Of a stretch of DNA of 64,000 nt, positions 16,281 to 24,406 are shown one piece after another. A model generated the notes under the pieces. That model was given only the letters and a program-made list of their open reading frames with translations, ran no database searches and had not been told where the DNA came from. Numbering within the stretch: the stretch's first letter is position 1; each line of letters opens with the position of its first letter. The position numbers and the translations under genes are program-made. Source of the stretch: Brotaphodocola faecis (GTDB lineage: Bacteria; Bacillota; Clostridia; Lachnospirales; Lachnospiraceae); NCBI RefSeq assembly GCF_040096075.1, contig NZ_JBBMFJ010000004.1, positions 78,733-142,732 of the forward strand, in the 5' to 3' direction.

Positions 16281-17882
16281 ATGAGATTGGTTTTCAGTGG
16301 AGCAGCTCATGAGGTAACTGGAAGCTGTCATTATCTGGAAGTTGGTGCCAGCAAATTTCTGGTAGACTGCGGCATGGAGCAGGGGGTTAACATTTATGAA
16401 AATGTGGAGCCGCCGGTACCGTGGTCTGATATCCAGTTTGTACTTCTGACCCACGCCCACATTGACCACGTGGGCATGCTGCCTTATATTTATGCCAGAG
16501 GCTTTAAGGGGCGGGTCATTGCCACCAACGCTACCTGTGATCTCTGCAATATTATGTTAAAGGACTCTGCGCATATCCAGGAGATGGACGCGGAGTGGAA
16601 AAACAGGAAAGCACGGCGTGCCGGACGTCCGGAAGTGCCGCCGTTATATGAGATGAACGACGCGCTGGGTGTGCTGGAGCATTTTGAAGGCTATAATTAC
16701 GATGAAGTTGTGGAAGTGAACGATGAGGTTTCCATCCGTTTTACGGACATCGGACATTTGCTTGGTTCCGCATCCATTGAAATCTGGATGAAGGAAGACG
16801 GCGTTGAGAAAAAGATCGTCTTTTCCGGCGATATCGGCAATTTCAACAAGCCGCTGATCCGGGATCCGATCTACACCAAAGAGGCGGACTACGCAGTCAT
16901 AGAGTCCACCTACGGTGACCGGTTCCACCAGAAGGGAAAAAACCATATTTCCGAGCTGGTGCGGATCGTCCAGGAAACTCTGGACCGGGGCGGCAATGTC
17001 GTGATCCCGGCCTTTGCGGTAGGACGTACCCAGGAACTTCTTTATTATTTCCGTCAGATCAAATCCCAGCATCTGATCCACGGTCACGATAATTTCGAGG
17101 TCTACGTGGACAGTCCGCTGGCTGTGGAGGCTACTCATGTTTTCAAGGAAAACCAGGCGGAATGCTACGATGAGGAAACCAGGGAACTGGTGGAGGAGGG
17201 CATCAACCCGATTGCCTTCCCAGGGCTGAAGCTTTCCGTTACCAGCGACGAATCCATCAACATCAACTTCGACGCGAAGCCGAAGGTTATCATTTCCGCG
17301 TCCGGCATGTGTGACGCAGGCCGAATCCGCCATCATTTAAAGCACAACCTGTGGCGGAAGGAATGTACGGTGATTTTTGCCGGATACCAGGCGGTAGGCA
17401 CCATTGGCCGCACCCTGGTAGATGGCGCGAAGGAAGTGAAACTCTTTGGTGAGAGTATCGATGTGGAAGCCCACATTGAGATACTCCACGACATCAGCGG
17501 CCATGCGGACCAGAACGGTCTTCTGACCTGGGCCCTGGCCTTTGAAAAGAAGCCGCAGCAGTTCTTCGTAGTTCACGGCAACGACGATGTCTGCGACCGC
17601 TTTGCAGAACTTTTAACGGAAAAGACCGGCGTGCCTGCCAAAGCACCGTTCTCAGGTTCGGAGTTTGACCTGATCAAAGGCGTCTGGGTACGGGAGACCG
17701 CAGGAATCCCGATTCCGGCCAAGAGTGCTCCGGCGAAGAAAGCCAGTGGTGTCTTTGCACGGCTTCTGGCTGCAGGCGAGCGCCTGATGGGCGTGATCCG
17801 CAGAAATGAGGGTGGAGCCAACAAGGATCTGGCAAAATTTGCCGACCAGATCAATGCATTATGTGACAAATGGGACAGATAG
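16281..17882 (+). CDS. MBL-fold beta-CASP RNA nuclease-like protein
   Basis: A 533-residue metallo-beta-lactamase/beta-CASP protein of the group that includes RNA-processing nucleases and CPSF-73-like proteins. The metal motif HAHIDHVG is present, then DIGHLLGS, FSGDIGN, and the beta-CASP parts ESTYGDR, VVIPAFAVGRTQELL and IISASGMCDAGRIRHHL. The late motif HDISGHADQ supplies the last metal-binding His. The role is probably RNA maturation or decay, but the substrate is unknown. The ATG at 16281 has AAGGAGGG before it; the frame is open back to 16164 through the inverted repeat, which is not likely coding. It is 14 bp before rnhA and probably cotranscribed with it. Confidence 0.9.
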   Translation: MRLVFSGAAHEVTGSCHYLEVGASKFLVDCGMEQGVNIYENVEPPVPWSDIQFVLLTHAHIDHVGMLPYIYARGFKGRVIATNATCDLCNIMLKDSAHIQEMDAEWKNRKARRAGRPEVPPLYEMNDALGVLEHFEGYNYDEVVEVNDEVSIRFTDIGHLLGSASIEIWMKEDGVEKKIVFSGDIGNFNKPLIRDPIYTKEADYAVIESTYGDRFHQKGKNHISELVRIVQETLDRGGNVVIPAFAVGRTQELLYYFRQIKSQHLIHGHDNFEVYVDSPLAVEATHVFKENQAECYDEETRELVEEGINPIAFPGLKLSVTSDESININFDAKPKVIISASGMCDAGRIRHHLKHNLWRKECTVIFAGYQAVGTIGRTLVDGAKEVKLFGESIDVEAHIEILHDISGHADQNGLLTWALAFEKKPQQFFVVHGNDDVCDRFAELLTEKTGVPAKAPFSGSEFDLIKGVWVRETAGIPIPAKSAPAKKASGVFARLLAAGERLMGVIRRNEGGANKDLAKFADQINALCDKWDR

Positions 17883-17896
17883 GAGAATAACAGATT

Positions 17897-18379
17897 ATGT
17901 CAAAAGTACAGATTTACACCGATGGTTCTGCAAGGGGAAATCCAGACGGACCGGGAGGATACGGCGCAGTCCTGCATTTTACGGACAGCAAGGGGCAGCT
18001 CCACGAAAAGGAGCTGTCCGCCGGATACAAAAAAACCACCAACAACCGCATGGAGCTGATGGCGGCCATCGTGGCGTTGGAGGCATTAAACCGCCCCTGC
18101 GAGGTGAATCTGTACTCGGACTCCAAATACCTGACCGATGCCTTCAACCAGCACTGGATTGACAACTGGGTGAAGAACAACTGGAAGCGCGGAAAGAGCG
18201 GTCCGGTGAAAAATATTGACCTGTGGGAGCGGCTGTTAAAGGCAAAGGCTCCGCACCGGGTGAATTTCATCTGGGTAAAGGGCCATGCGGGCCATCCGCA
18301 GAATGAACGGTGCGACCAGCTGGCCACCACGGCGGCAGATGGAGCCGGTCTTCTCACCGATGAGGGACTGGAGGCCTGA
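17897..18379 (+). CDS. rnhA: Ribonuclease HI
   Basis: RNase HI cleaves the RNA strand of RNA/DNA hybrids such as R-loops and primers. The 160-residue protein has all four catalytic carboxylates in context: the Asp of IYTDGSARGNP, the Glu of NNRMELMA, the Asp of LYSDSKYL and the Asp of ERCDQLA. The basic Trp-rich handle (KNNWKRGKSGPVKN) is present, so it is the E. coli-like form. It follows the beta-CASP gene by 14 bp. The window also holds the end of an rnhB gene, so the organism carries both RNase H types. Confidence 0.97.
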   Translation: MSKVQIYTDGSARGNPDGPGGYGAVLHFTDSKGQLHEKELSAGYKKTTNNRMELMAAIVALEALNRPCEVNLYSDSKYLTDAFNQHWIDNWVKNNWKRGKSGPVKNIDLWERLLKAKAPHRVNFIWVKGHAGHPQNERCDQLATTAADGAGLLTDEGLEA

Positions 18380-18534
18380 TCATCAGTGCGGCTTTTTGTT
18401 AGCTACCAGAAACTGTTAAGGCTTTCTTACGATTATTTACTTCTTTTGAACTTATATTTTCATTTAGTCCTGTTTATGTTATGGTATGTTCAGTGAAACG
18501 GAACAATATCAGAATAGGCAGGACTGATTGATTT

Positions 18535-19386
18535 ATGAAGCTAAAAGGAATCTGGGTAGCCATTGCAGTGATCTGCGTGGCAGGAATCGGAATCACAGAT
18601 TATTCCGCGCGGCATCTGGCGGCTGGTGAGGCGCAGTATGTTTCAGAGGAACGGGCGGAAAAGAGTGTATCCGGACAGGCTGACATGGCACTGGCAGAAG
18701 AAGAGGCCGGGGCCGCAGAAGCCACGGGAATCGCGGAAAACGCCATCGGGCCGGAGCAGGCCGCTTTGGCTGCTGGAAACGCAGGGATAAGCGGGACAGA
18801 AGGCGCCACTGAGGCAGCCGGAACATCTGGGAAAGAAGATGGCAGTGAAGAGGCGGCGGAAGCGTATGCGCTTTCGGAACAGAAGATAGCCGCTGCTTCT
18901 GCAGATGTGTCGGTATTGGGCAATTCTGGAATTGCGGCTCAGGCCGATATGCCGGATGAGGCAGCAGGCGGAGCCGGAACAGCCATGGAAAAAGAAGAAA
19001 CACAGGCTGGAACAAAGGCCGGCATTCTGGCCCAGCTGGCTGAGCTGGATGCCCAGGCAGAGGAACGCCGGAACGCAGCGGCAGATGGCAGTGCCAACAC
19101 CCAGAAGGCCGCGGCGGAGACAGAACGAAAAATCTGGGAGAATAAGATGCAGAGCATTCTGGAAATCCTGGAGCAGCAGCTGTCTGGGGATGAAAAGACC
19201 GCGTTCTTCACAGAACAGCGCAGCTGGGTCCGCGACCGGGAAAGCACGGCAGTGGCCAACTCCAAGAAACAGAGCGGAAGTACGCTGGAGGAGCTGGAAT
19301 ACATCCGCTCTTTGCGGGACCTTACCAGGGAACGTGTTTACGCACTGGCTAAGCAGTATGAAACCATTCTGGATGGGGCAGAATAA
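18535..19386 (+). CDS. Secreted or membrane-anchored protein with C-terminal LprI/DUF1311-like domain
   Basis: This protein of 283 residues starts with a hydrophobic segment (about residues 5-20) that could be a signal anchor. A long Ala/Glu/Gly-rich low-complexity part follows to about residue 160. The C-terminal 90 residues (from RKIWENKMQSILEIL to the end) look like the lysozyme-inhibitor LprI N-terminal/DUF1311 domain: a helical region with L-x-x-x-E-x-x-A-F-F-x-E-Q-R-x-W-V-R-D-R. The function is not established. The usual Cys pair of the family is not evident. A clear intrinsic terminator follows at 19403. There is little to suggest an operon with rnhA, since 155 bp separate the genes. 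Confidence 0.75.
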   Translation: MKLKGIWVAIAVICVAGIGITDYSARHLAAGEAQYVSEERAEKSVSGQADMALAEEEAGAAEATGIAENAIGPEQAALAAGNAGISGTEGATEAAGTSGKEDGSEEAAEAYALSEQKIAAASADVSVLGNSGIAAQADMPDEAAGGAGTAMEKEETQAGTKAGILAQLAELDAQAEERRNAAADGSANTQKAAAETERKIWENKMQSILEILEQQLSGDEKTAFFTEQRSWVRDRESTAVANSKKQSGSTLEELEYIRSLRDLTRERVYALAKQYETILDGAE

Positions 19387-19402
19387 AAACAGAAAACAGG
19401 AA

Positions 19403-19438
19403 GCAGGCAGGAATATCATGGATTTCTGCCTGCTTTTT
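19403..19438 (+). terminator. Terminator after the DUF1311-like gene
   Basis: GCAGGCAGGAAT pairs with ATTTCTGCCTGC (one wobble) around a 7-base loop and is followed by TTTTT. Confidence 0.88.
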
Positions 19439-19476
19439 CCATTGGCGGAGTCTGTTAAGAACCTGACAGTAGGGAC

Positions 19477-19505
19477 TTGATAATTATGGTTTCCTATGGT
19501 AAGAT
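19477..19505 (+). promoter_or_regulatory. Promoter for the small membrane protein and alaS
   Basis: TTGATA (19477-19482) and TAAGAT (19500-19505) are 17 bp apart, about 50 bp before the small ORF. Confidence 0.6.
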
Positions 19506-19553
19506 ACAAAGATGAATTGATTTATTTTTTCTGAACATAAGGAGGAAGTTATT

Positions 19554-19679
19554 ATGGCAGCAATCGCAACAAGTCTGATTGGATATACCGTAAAAGCCGT
19601 TATTTTTGCAGCGCTCGCGTATGCGGGAATCATCTGCGGCAAGAAGTTCAGAGACAAAAAAGAGGCTGACCGCGCATAA
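19554..19679 (+). CDS. 41-residue single-span membrane protein upstream of alaS
   Basis: A short open frame of 41 codons plus stop, with a strong ribosome binding site (AAGGAGGAAG) before the ATG and a plausible promoter upstream. The predicted peptide has one hydrophobic span from about residue 8 to 30 (containing VIFAALAYAGIICG), followed by a very basic tail (KKFRDKKEADR). This pattern suggests a small inner-membrane protein with a cytoplasmic C-terminus. I know no function for it. It lies 69 bp before alaS and is likely on the same transcript. It was not among the longer reading frames and was found from its ribosome binding site. Confidence 0.72.
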   Translation: MAAIATSLIGYTVKAVIFAALAYAGIICGKKFRDKKEADRA

Positions 19680-19748
19680 AGGACGGCAGCAAAATCCAGC
19701 CGCTGTCTGCGCAGCATGCGGCGGCGATAATACGGAGGAAGTAGTAAA

Positions 19749-22391
19749 GTGAAGAAGTATGGAGTAAACGAACTGAGAAGAATGTTCCTGGAATTCTTTG
19801 AGAGCAAGGGACATCTGGCAATGAAGAGCTTTTCCCTGGTGCCGCATAACGACAACAGCCTGCTCCTCATCAACTCCGGTATGGCACCGTTAAAGCCTTA
19901 TTTCACCGGACAGGAGATCCCGCCGAGAAGACGTGTGACCACCTGCCAGAAGTGTATCCGTACCGGTGATATCGAGAACATCGGTAAGACCGCACGTCAC
20001 GGCACCTTCTTTGAGATGCTGGGCAACTTCTCATTCGGCGATTATTTCAAGGATGAGGCAATCCACTGGTCCTGGGAGTTCTTAACCGAGGTGGTAGGAC
20101 TGGAGAAGGACCGTCTGTATCCGTCTGTTTATTTGGACGATGATGAGGCCTTCAACATCTGGAACAAGGAGATTGGTGTTCCGGCTGAGAAGATCTTCCG
20201 CTTCGGCAAAGAGGACAACTTCTGGGAGCATGGCGCAGGTCCGTGCGGTCCGTGTTCCGAGATCTACTATGACCGCGGCGAGAAGTATGGTTGCGGCAAG
20301 CCGGGCTGTACCGTAGGCTGTGAGTGCGACCGTTACATCGAGGTATGGAACAACGTATTTACCCAGTTCGAGAACGATGGCCACGGCAACTATACCGAGT
20401 TAAAGCAGAAGAACATCGATACCGGTATGGGTCTGGAGCGTCTGGCTGTTGTCGTTCAGGACGTAGATTCTCTGTTCACGGTAGATACCAACAAAGCCCT
20501 TCTGGATGAGGTCTGCGCTCTGGCACATACCAAGTACCAGGTGGACCACAAGAAAGATATTTCTCTGCGTATCATCGCTGATCACGTGAAGTCCTGTACC
20601 TTCATGATTTCCGATGGTATCATGCCTTCCAATGAGGGCCGCGGCTACGTTCTGCGCCGCCTGATCCGCCGTGCGGCACGTCATGGACGTCTGCTTGGCA
20701 TCGAGGGCAGATTCATGCCGGAGCTTTCCAAGACCGTCATCGAGCTTTCCAAGGACGGATATCCGGAGCTGGAAGAGAAGAAGGCTATGATCTTAAAAGT
20801 TCTTGCAGAAGAGGAAGAGAAGTTCAACAAGACCATCGACCAGGGCCTTGCAATCCTTGCAGACATGGAGAGCGAGATGTCCGCAAAGAACGAGACCGTA
20901 CTTTCCGGCGAGAACGCATTCAAGCTGTATGATACCTACGGATTCCCGTTAGATTTAACCATCGAGATTCTGGAAGAGAAGAACCTGACCGTAGACGAGG
21001 AAGGCTTCCAGGCAGCAATGAAAGAGCAGCGTGAGAAAGCAAGAAAAGCCCGTAAGACAACCAACTACATGGGTGCAGATGTAACCGTATACCAGTCTAT
21101 TCCGGCTGAGATTACCTCTAAGTTTGTTGGTTATGACAGACTGCAGCATGAGTCTAAGATTACGGTTCTGACCACCGATACCGAGATTGTAGAGGCCCTG
21201 ACCGACGGCCAGCGCGGAACCATCATCGTGGAGGAAACCCCATTCTACGGAACCATGGGCGGCCAGTGCGGTGATACCGGTGTGATTACCGGCGCAAACA
21301 ACGGAACCTTCGTTGTAGAGGATACCATCCACTTACAGGGCGGTAAGATTGGCCATGTAGGACATATGACCAGCGGCATGCTGGCAGCAGGCGAGACTGT
21401 TACCTTAAAGGTAAACGAGACCTCCCGCCGTTCCACTGAGAAGAACCACAGCGCAACCCACCTTCTGCAGAAGGCACTGCGTACCGTTCTTGGTGACCAT
21501 GTGGAGCAGGCTGGTTCTCTGGTTACTCCGGACAGACTTCGTTTCGACTTTACCCATTTCTCCGCTATGACTCCGGAGGAGATCAAGAAGGTTGAGGAGC
21601 TGGTAAACCAGAAGATTCAGGAGAACGTGGATGTTGTAACACAGGAGATGAGTCTGGATGAAGCGAAGAAGACCGGCGCTATGGCGCTGTTTGGCGAAAA
21701 GTATGGTGAGAAGGTTCGTGTGGTTAAGATGGGCGATTTCTCTACCGAGCTTTGCGGTGGTACTCATGTCGCTAACACTGGCGCAATTCATGCATTCAAG
21801 ATCCTCTCTGAGGCAGGTATCGCAGCAGGTGTCCGCAGAATCGAGGCACTGACCGGCGACGGCCTGATGCGCTACTACGAGAACCTGGAGCAGGAGCTGG
21901 CTGAGGCAGCAAAGGCAGCAAAGACCACTCCGGCAGATTTAAAAGCCAAGATCGAATCTATGCTGGAGGAGATGAAGACACTGCATGCTGAGAACGACAA
22001 GTTAAAGAGCAAGCTGGCAAACGAATCCCTGGGAGATGTTATGAACCAGGTTCGTGACGTGAAGGGCGTGAAGGTTCTGGCTGCGAAGGTAGCAGACGTA
22101 GACATGAACGGCCTGCGCGGACTGGGCGACCAGTTAAAGGACAAGCTTGGCGAGGGCGTGATCGTTCTGGCATCCGTTCAGGGTGACAAGGTCAACCTGA
22201 TGGTAACCGCAACCGATGAGGCTCAGAAGAAGGGCGCTCATGCAGGCAACCTGGTTAAGGCGATTGCCGGCCTGGTTGGCGGTGGCGGCGGCGGCCGTCC
22301 GAACATGGCACAGGCAGGCGGCAAGAACCCGGCCGGTGTGGACGCAGCTCTTGAGAAAGCTTACGAGACTGCAGCTGAGCAGATTCAGTAA
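19749..22391 (+). CDS. alaS: Alanyl-tRNA synthetase
   Basis: AlaRS charges tRNA-Ala and edits mischarged Ser/Gly. The 880-residue length is normal. It begins MKKYGVNELRRMFLEFFESK; the catalytic core shows FTGQEIPPRRRVTTCQKCIR and GNFSFGDYFK. The editing domain has NHSATHLLQKAL with its zinc-binding His pair, and the later Cys/His of the same site is in LCGGTHVANTG. The C-terminal C-Ala domain ends with a Gly run followed by RPNMAQAGGKN. The start is a GTG with GGAGGAA 8 bp before it. No T-box leader was seen in the 69 bp upstream. A stem-loop follows the gene at 22410. Confidence 0.98.
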   Translation: MKKYGVNELRRMFLEFFESKGHLAMKSFSLVPHNDNSLLLINSGMAPLKPYFTGQEIPPRRRVTTCQKCIRTGDIENIGKTARHGTFFEMLGNFSFGDYFKDEAIHWSWEFLTEVVGLEKDRLYPSVYLDDDEAFNIWNKEIGVPAEKIFRFGKEDNFWEHGAGPCGPCSEIYYDRGEKYGCGKPGCTVGCECDRYIEVWNNVFTQFENDGHGNYTELKQKNIDTGMGLERLAVVVQDVDSLFTVDTNKALLDEVCALAHTKYQVDHKKDISLRIIADHVKSCTFMISDGIMPSNEGRGYVLRRLIRRAARHGRLLGIEGRFMPELSKTVIELSKDGYPELEEKKAMILKVLAEEEEKFNKTIDQGLAILADMESEMSAKNETVLSGENAFKLYDTYGFPLDLTIEILEEKNLTVDEEGFQAAMKEQREKARKARKTTNYMGADVTVYQSIPAEITSKFVGYDRLQHESKITVLTTDTEIVEALTDGQRGTIIVEETPFYGTMGGQCGDTGVITGANNGTFVVEDTIHLQGGKIGHVGHMTSGMLAAGETVTLKVNETSRRSTEKNHSATHLLQKALRTVLGDHVEQAGSLVTPDRLRFDFTHFSAMTPEEIKKVEELVNQKIQENVDVVTQEMSLDEAKKTGAMALFGEKYGEKVRVVKMGDFSTELCGGTHVANTGAIHAFKILSEAGIAAGVRRIEALTGDGLMRYYENLEQELAEAAKAAKTTPADLKAKIESMLEEMKTLHAENDKLKSKLANESLGDVMNQVRDVKGVKVLAAKVADVDMNGLRGLGDQLKDKLGEGVIVLASVQGDKVNLMVTATDEAQKKGAHAGNLVKAIAGLVGGGGGGRPNMAQAGGKNPAGVDAALEKAYETAAEQIQ

Positions 22392-22409
22392 AAATACAAA
22401 GAAACAAAG

Positions 22410-22446
22410 ACAGCCGGAATGCACCAGAGTGGTGTGTTCCGGCTGT
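22410..22446 (+). terminator. Stem-loop after alaS (terminator-like, no T run)
   Basis: ACAGCCGGAATGCACCA pairs almost fully with TGGTGTGTTCCGGCTGT around GAG. No clear T run follows on the plus strand, so termination may be partial or the hairpin may protect the mRNA end. Confidence 0.55.
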
Positions 22447-22491
22447 TATGCAAAAAAGTACGAAAATCCGCAAAAAAACTTAAAAAAACAG

Positions 22492-22519
22492 TTGACGAAT
22501 AGAGATTTTATGCTATAAT
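22492..22519 (+). promoter_or_regulatory. rpsU promoter and leader
   Basis: TTGACG (22492-22497) and TATAAT (22514-22519) are 16 bp apart, with TGC before the -10 box as an extended element. The leader then holds a hairpin, CAGTTGT (22546-22552) against ACAACTG (22568-22574), ending just before the GGAGGG-rich region. Confidence 0.8.
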
Positions 22520-22595
22520 CATACCAGTGCTATAAAATACCCAAACAGTTGTATTATGCACAAGTACACAACTGGAGGGAGGTTAGGTGTGAGCT

Positions 22596-22772
22596 ATGTC
22601 AAACGTTATCGTTAAAGAGAACGAGAGTCTGGACAGCGCATTACGCAGATTCAAAAGAAACTGCGCAAAGGCTGGTATTCAGCAGGAAATTCGTAAGAGA
22701 GAGCATTACGAGAAACCAAGCGTAAGACGCAAGAAAAAGTCTGAAGCTGCAAGAAAACGCAAATTTAATTAA
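22596..22772 (+). CDS. rpsU: 30S ribosomal protein S21
   Basis: S21 is a small basic 30S protein near the anti-Shine-Dalgarno site that helps translation initiation. The 58-residue protein begins MSNVIVKENESLDSALRRFK and ends with the Arg/Lys-rich tail KKSEAARKRKFN; both are typical of Firmicutes S21. The ATG at 22596 is chosen from the conserved N-terminus, and AGGTG lies 6 bp before it. It has its own promoter and an efficient terminator directly downstream, so it is mostly a single-gene transcript in front of the yqfC operon. Confidence 0.97.
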   Translation: MSNVIVKENESLDSALRRFKRNCAKAGIQQEIRKREHYEKPSVRRKKKSEAARKRKFN

Positions 22773-22783
22773 GTATTTCTGCA

Positions 22784-22811
22784 ATCCCTGGTCTATGACC
22801 AGGGATTTTTT
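22784..22811 (+). terminator. Terminator after rpsU
   Basis: ATCCCTGGTC pairs perfectly with GACCAGGGAT around TAT and is followed by a T run. Confidence 0.9.
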
Positions 22812-22851
22812 CGTATATTTTTATGTGAAAGAATACAGCGGGAGCGGTGGC

Positions 22852-23121
22852 ATGCTGGAACATGCGAAACAGTCAGTGGCAGAGCAGTTAAAGCTTCCGG
22901 GCGATGTAATGCTGGGGGAGATCCTTTTATCCTTTTCCGGAAGATACAGTGTGACAGTAGAAAATTACCGGGGCATCCTGCTGTTTGAGGAGAACTGTAT
23001 CCGGCTTCAGGGAAAGAACTGCAGGCTGCAGATCTGCGGAAAGCGGCTGAATATCGTGTATTATGACCGTGATTCCATGAAAATCTGCGGCCAGATCCAG
23101 AGCATGGAATTTTGTGATTAG
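22852..23121 (+). CDS. yqfC: Sporulation protein YqfC
   Basis: YqfC is a short YabP/YqfC-family protein expressed in the mother cell during sporulation. The 89-residue product from the ATG at 22852 (GGGAG before it) has the family length and pattern, with GDVMLGEILLSFSGRYSVTVENYRGIL and a C-terminal ILLFEENCIRLQGKN segment (each given only in part as family-like strands). The open frame extends back to 22795, but that part overlaps the rpsU terminator and is probably not translated. The next gene, yqfD, starts 14 bp after its stop, the standard pair. No promoter was recognised upstream. Confidence 0.9.
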   Translation: MLEHAKQSVAEQLKLPGDVMLGEILLSFSGRYSVTVENYRGILLFEENCIRLQGKNCRLQICGKRLNIVYYDRDSMKICGQIQSMEFCD

Positions 23122-23134
23122 CGGGAGGCGGGGC

Positions 23135-24352
23135 ATGCGGTGGCTGAAACAGTGTTACGCCGGATATGTGAGAGTACGACTGACAGGCCGCTCACCGGAA
23201 CGGTTTTTTAACCTGTGCCGGAGCGGAGGAATCCAGCTGTGGAATCTGTCCTGTGGAAAAGAAGGGTACTGCTTCTGTATGCTGCTGCCTGATTTTTACC
23301 GGATCCGCCCTTTCGCAAGAAAAACCGGGGTGAAGGTCCGCGTTCAGGAAAAGCTGGGACTGCCCTTCTTTTTATACCGAAACCGGAAACGGAAGCTGTT
23401 TGCCGTAGGGCTGGCCTCTTTTTTTCTGCTTTTGTTCGTCCTTTCCCGGTTTATCTGGAATATCAGTTTTTCCGGGAATCTTCATTTTACGGATGACATG
23501 CTGACCAGACAGCTTCGGGAGATTGGAATCTGCTATGGAATGCCGAAATCTGGTGTGGATTGTGACCGGATCGAGGAAGAACTTCGGAGCCGCTGTCCTC
23601 AGATTGTCTGGGTATCCGCTCATGTGGCCGGGACCCGGCTGCAGATCCGGGTGCGGGAAAATGAGACGGCGGAGGGGATTCCCCCTCGGGAGGAAACACC
23701 AAGGAATCTGGTGGCGGAAACGGCGGGAACGGTCGTTTCCATTCTGGTGCGGGAAGGAAAGGCAGCAGTCCAGCCGGGAGATGAGGTGGAAAAGGGCCAG
23801 ATTCTGGTGGAAGGGCTGGTGCCGGTCACTGATGATTCCGGGGAGGTAGTCCGGACACTGTTTGTGCGGGCAGATGCCGATATTCGGCTGCGGACAACAA
23901 AGACGTACTGGGAACAGGTACCGCGCTTCCAGACGGTGCGCAGCTACACCGGAAAGAACCGGCAGGGCTTTCGCCTCTGGATTGGAAGTGTGGACATTCT
24001 GGCCATGCTTCCCTTAACTGGAAAACAGAACTGGGAACTGACCGGCATTTCCAGACAGATGGTATTGTTCGGAGACTTTTTTCTTCCGGTCTGGACCGAA
24101 ACCATCACGGCCAGGGAGTATGAAACTGTAGAACGGAAACGAACGAAAACAGAGTTAAATGCCCTGACAAAAGCGGTTCATGAAAGAAAATTACAAAAAT
24201 TAACCGAAAAAGGGGTACAAATAATCGAAAATGATGTTAAAATATTAGATAACAGTACCGGCTGGACGATCTGCGGAAGCATGACCGTGGAGGAGAATGC
24301 CGGAACCGGTCAAAAGCTGGAATCGTTCACAGGCAGGAATTTTCTGAACTGA
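23135..24352 (+). CDS. yqfD: Sporulation protein YqfD
   Basis: YqfD is a membrane sporulation protein (stage IV type in Bacilli) with a YqfD fold. The 405-residue product has one clear membrane segment at about residues 85-105 (AVGLASFFLLLFVLSRFIW), a cytoplasmic N-terminal part and an outer C-terminal part with HMG/DivIB-like pieces such as VRVRENETAEG. The ATG at 23135 has GGGAGG 6 bp before it; the upstream GTG at 23114 overlaps yqfC and lacks a site. It follows yqfC and precedes phoH, a standard order in spore-formers. A 9-bp perfect hairpin (24336-24359) spans its stop codon. Confidence 0.9.
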   Translation: MRWLKQCYAGYVRVRLTGRSPERFFNLCRSGGIQLWNLSCGKEGYCFCMLLPDFYRIRPFARKTGVKVRVQEKLGLPFFLYRNRKRKLFAVGLASFFLLLFVLSRFIWNISFSGNLHFTDDMLTRQLREIGICYGMPKSGVDCDRIEEELRSRCPQIVWVSAHVAGTRLQIRVRENETAEGIPPREETPRNLVAETAGTVVSILVREGKAAVQPGDEVEKGQILVEGLVPVTDDSGEVVRTLFVRADADIRLRTTKTYWEQVPRFQTVRSYTGKNRQGFRLWIGSVDILAMLPLTGKQNWELTGISRQMVLFGDFFLPVWTETITAREYETVERKRTKTELNALTKAVHERKLQKLTEKGVQIIENDVKILDNSTGWTICGSMTVEENAGTGQKLESFTGRNFLN

Positions 24353-24359
24353 AAATTCC
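24336..24359 (+). other. Intercistronic hairpin at the yqfD stop codon
   Basis: GGAATTTTC pairs perfectly with GAAAATTCC around TGAACT, and the yqfD stop lies in the loop/arm. No T run follows, so processing or protection of the transcript is more likely than termination. Confidence 0.5.
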
Positions 24360-24406
24360 GCAGGATACCGTGATGACAGCATAATTTGAAGGAGTAATAA
24401 TACAGA

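Noticed and set aside
18380..18534. Promoter before the DUF1311-like gene
   Set aside because: TTGAAC at 18446 has no acceptable -10 box at 16-18 bp; the nearest candidates are 23 bp away.
18643..19509. 288-residue minus-strand frame
   Set aside because: It is antisense to the DUF1311-like gene and extends across its terminator.
19680..19748. T-box or other leader before alaS
   Set aside because: The gap is only 69 bp and shows no T-box motif or terminator.
22795..22851. Earlier start for yqfC
   Set aside because: The extension overlaps the rpsU terminator hairpin, while the ATG at 22852 has a good site and gives the family length.
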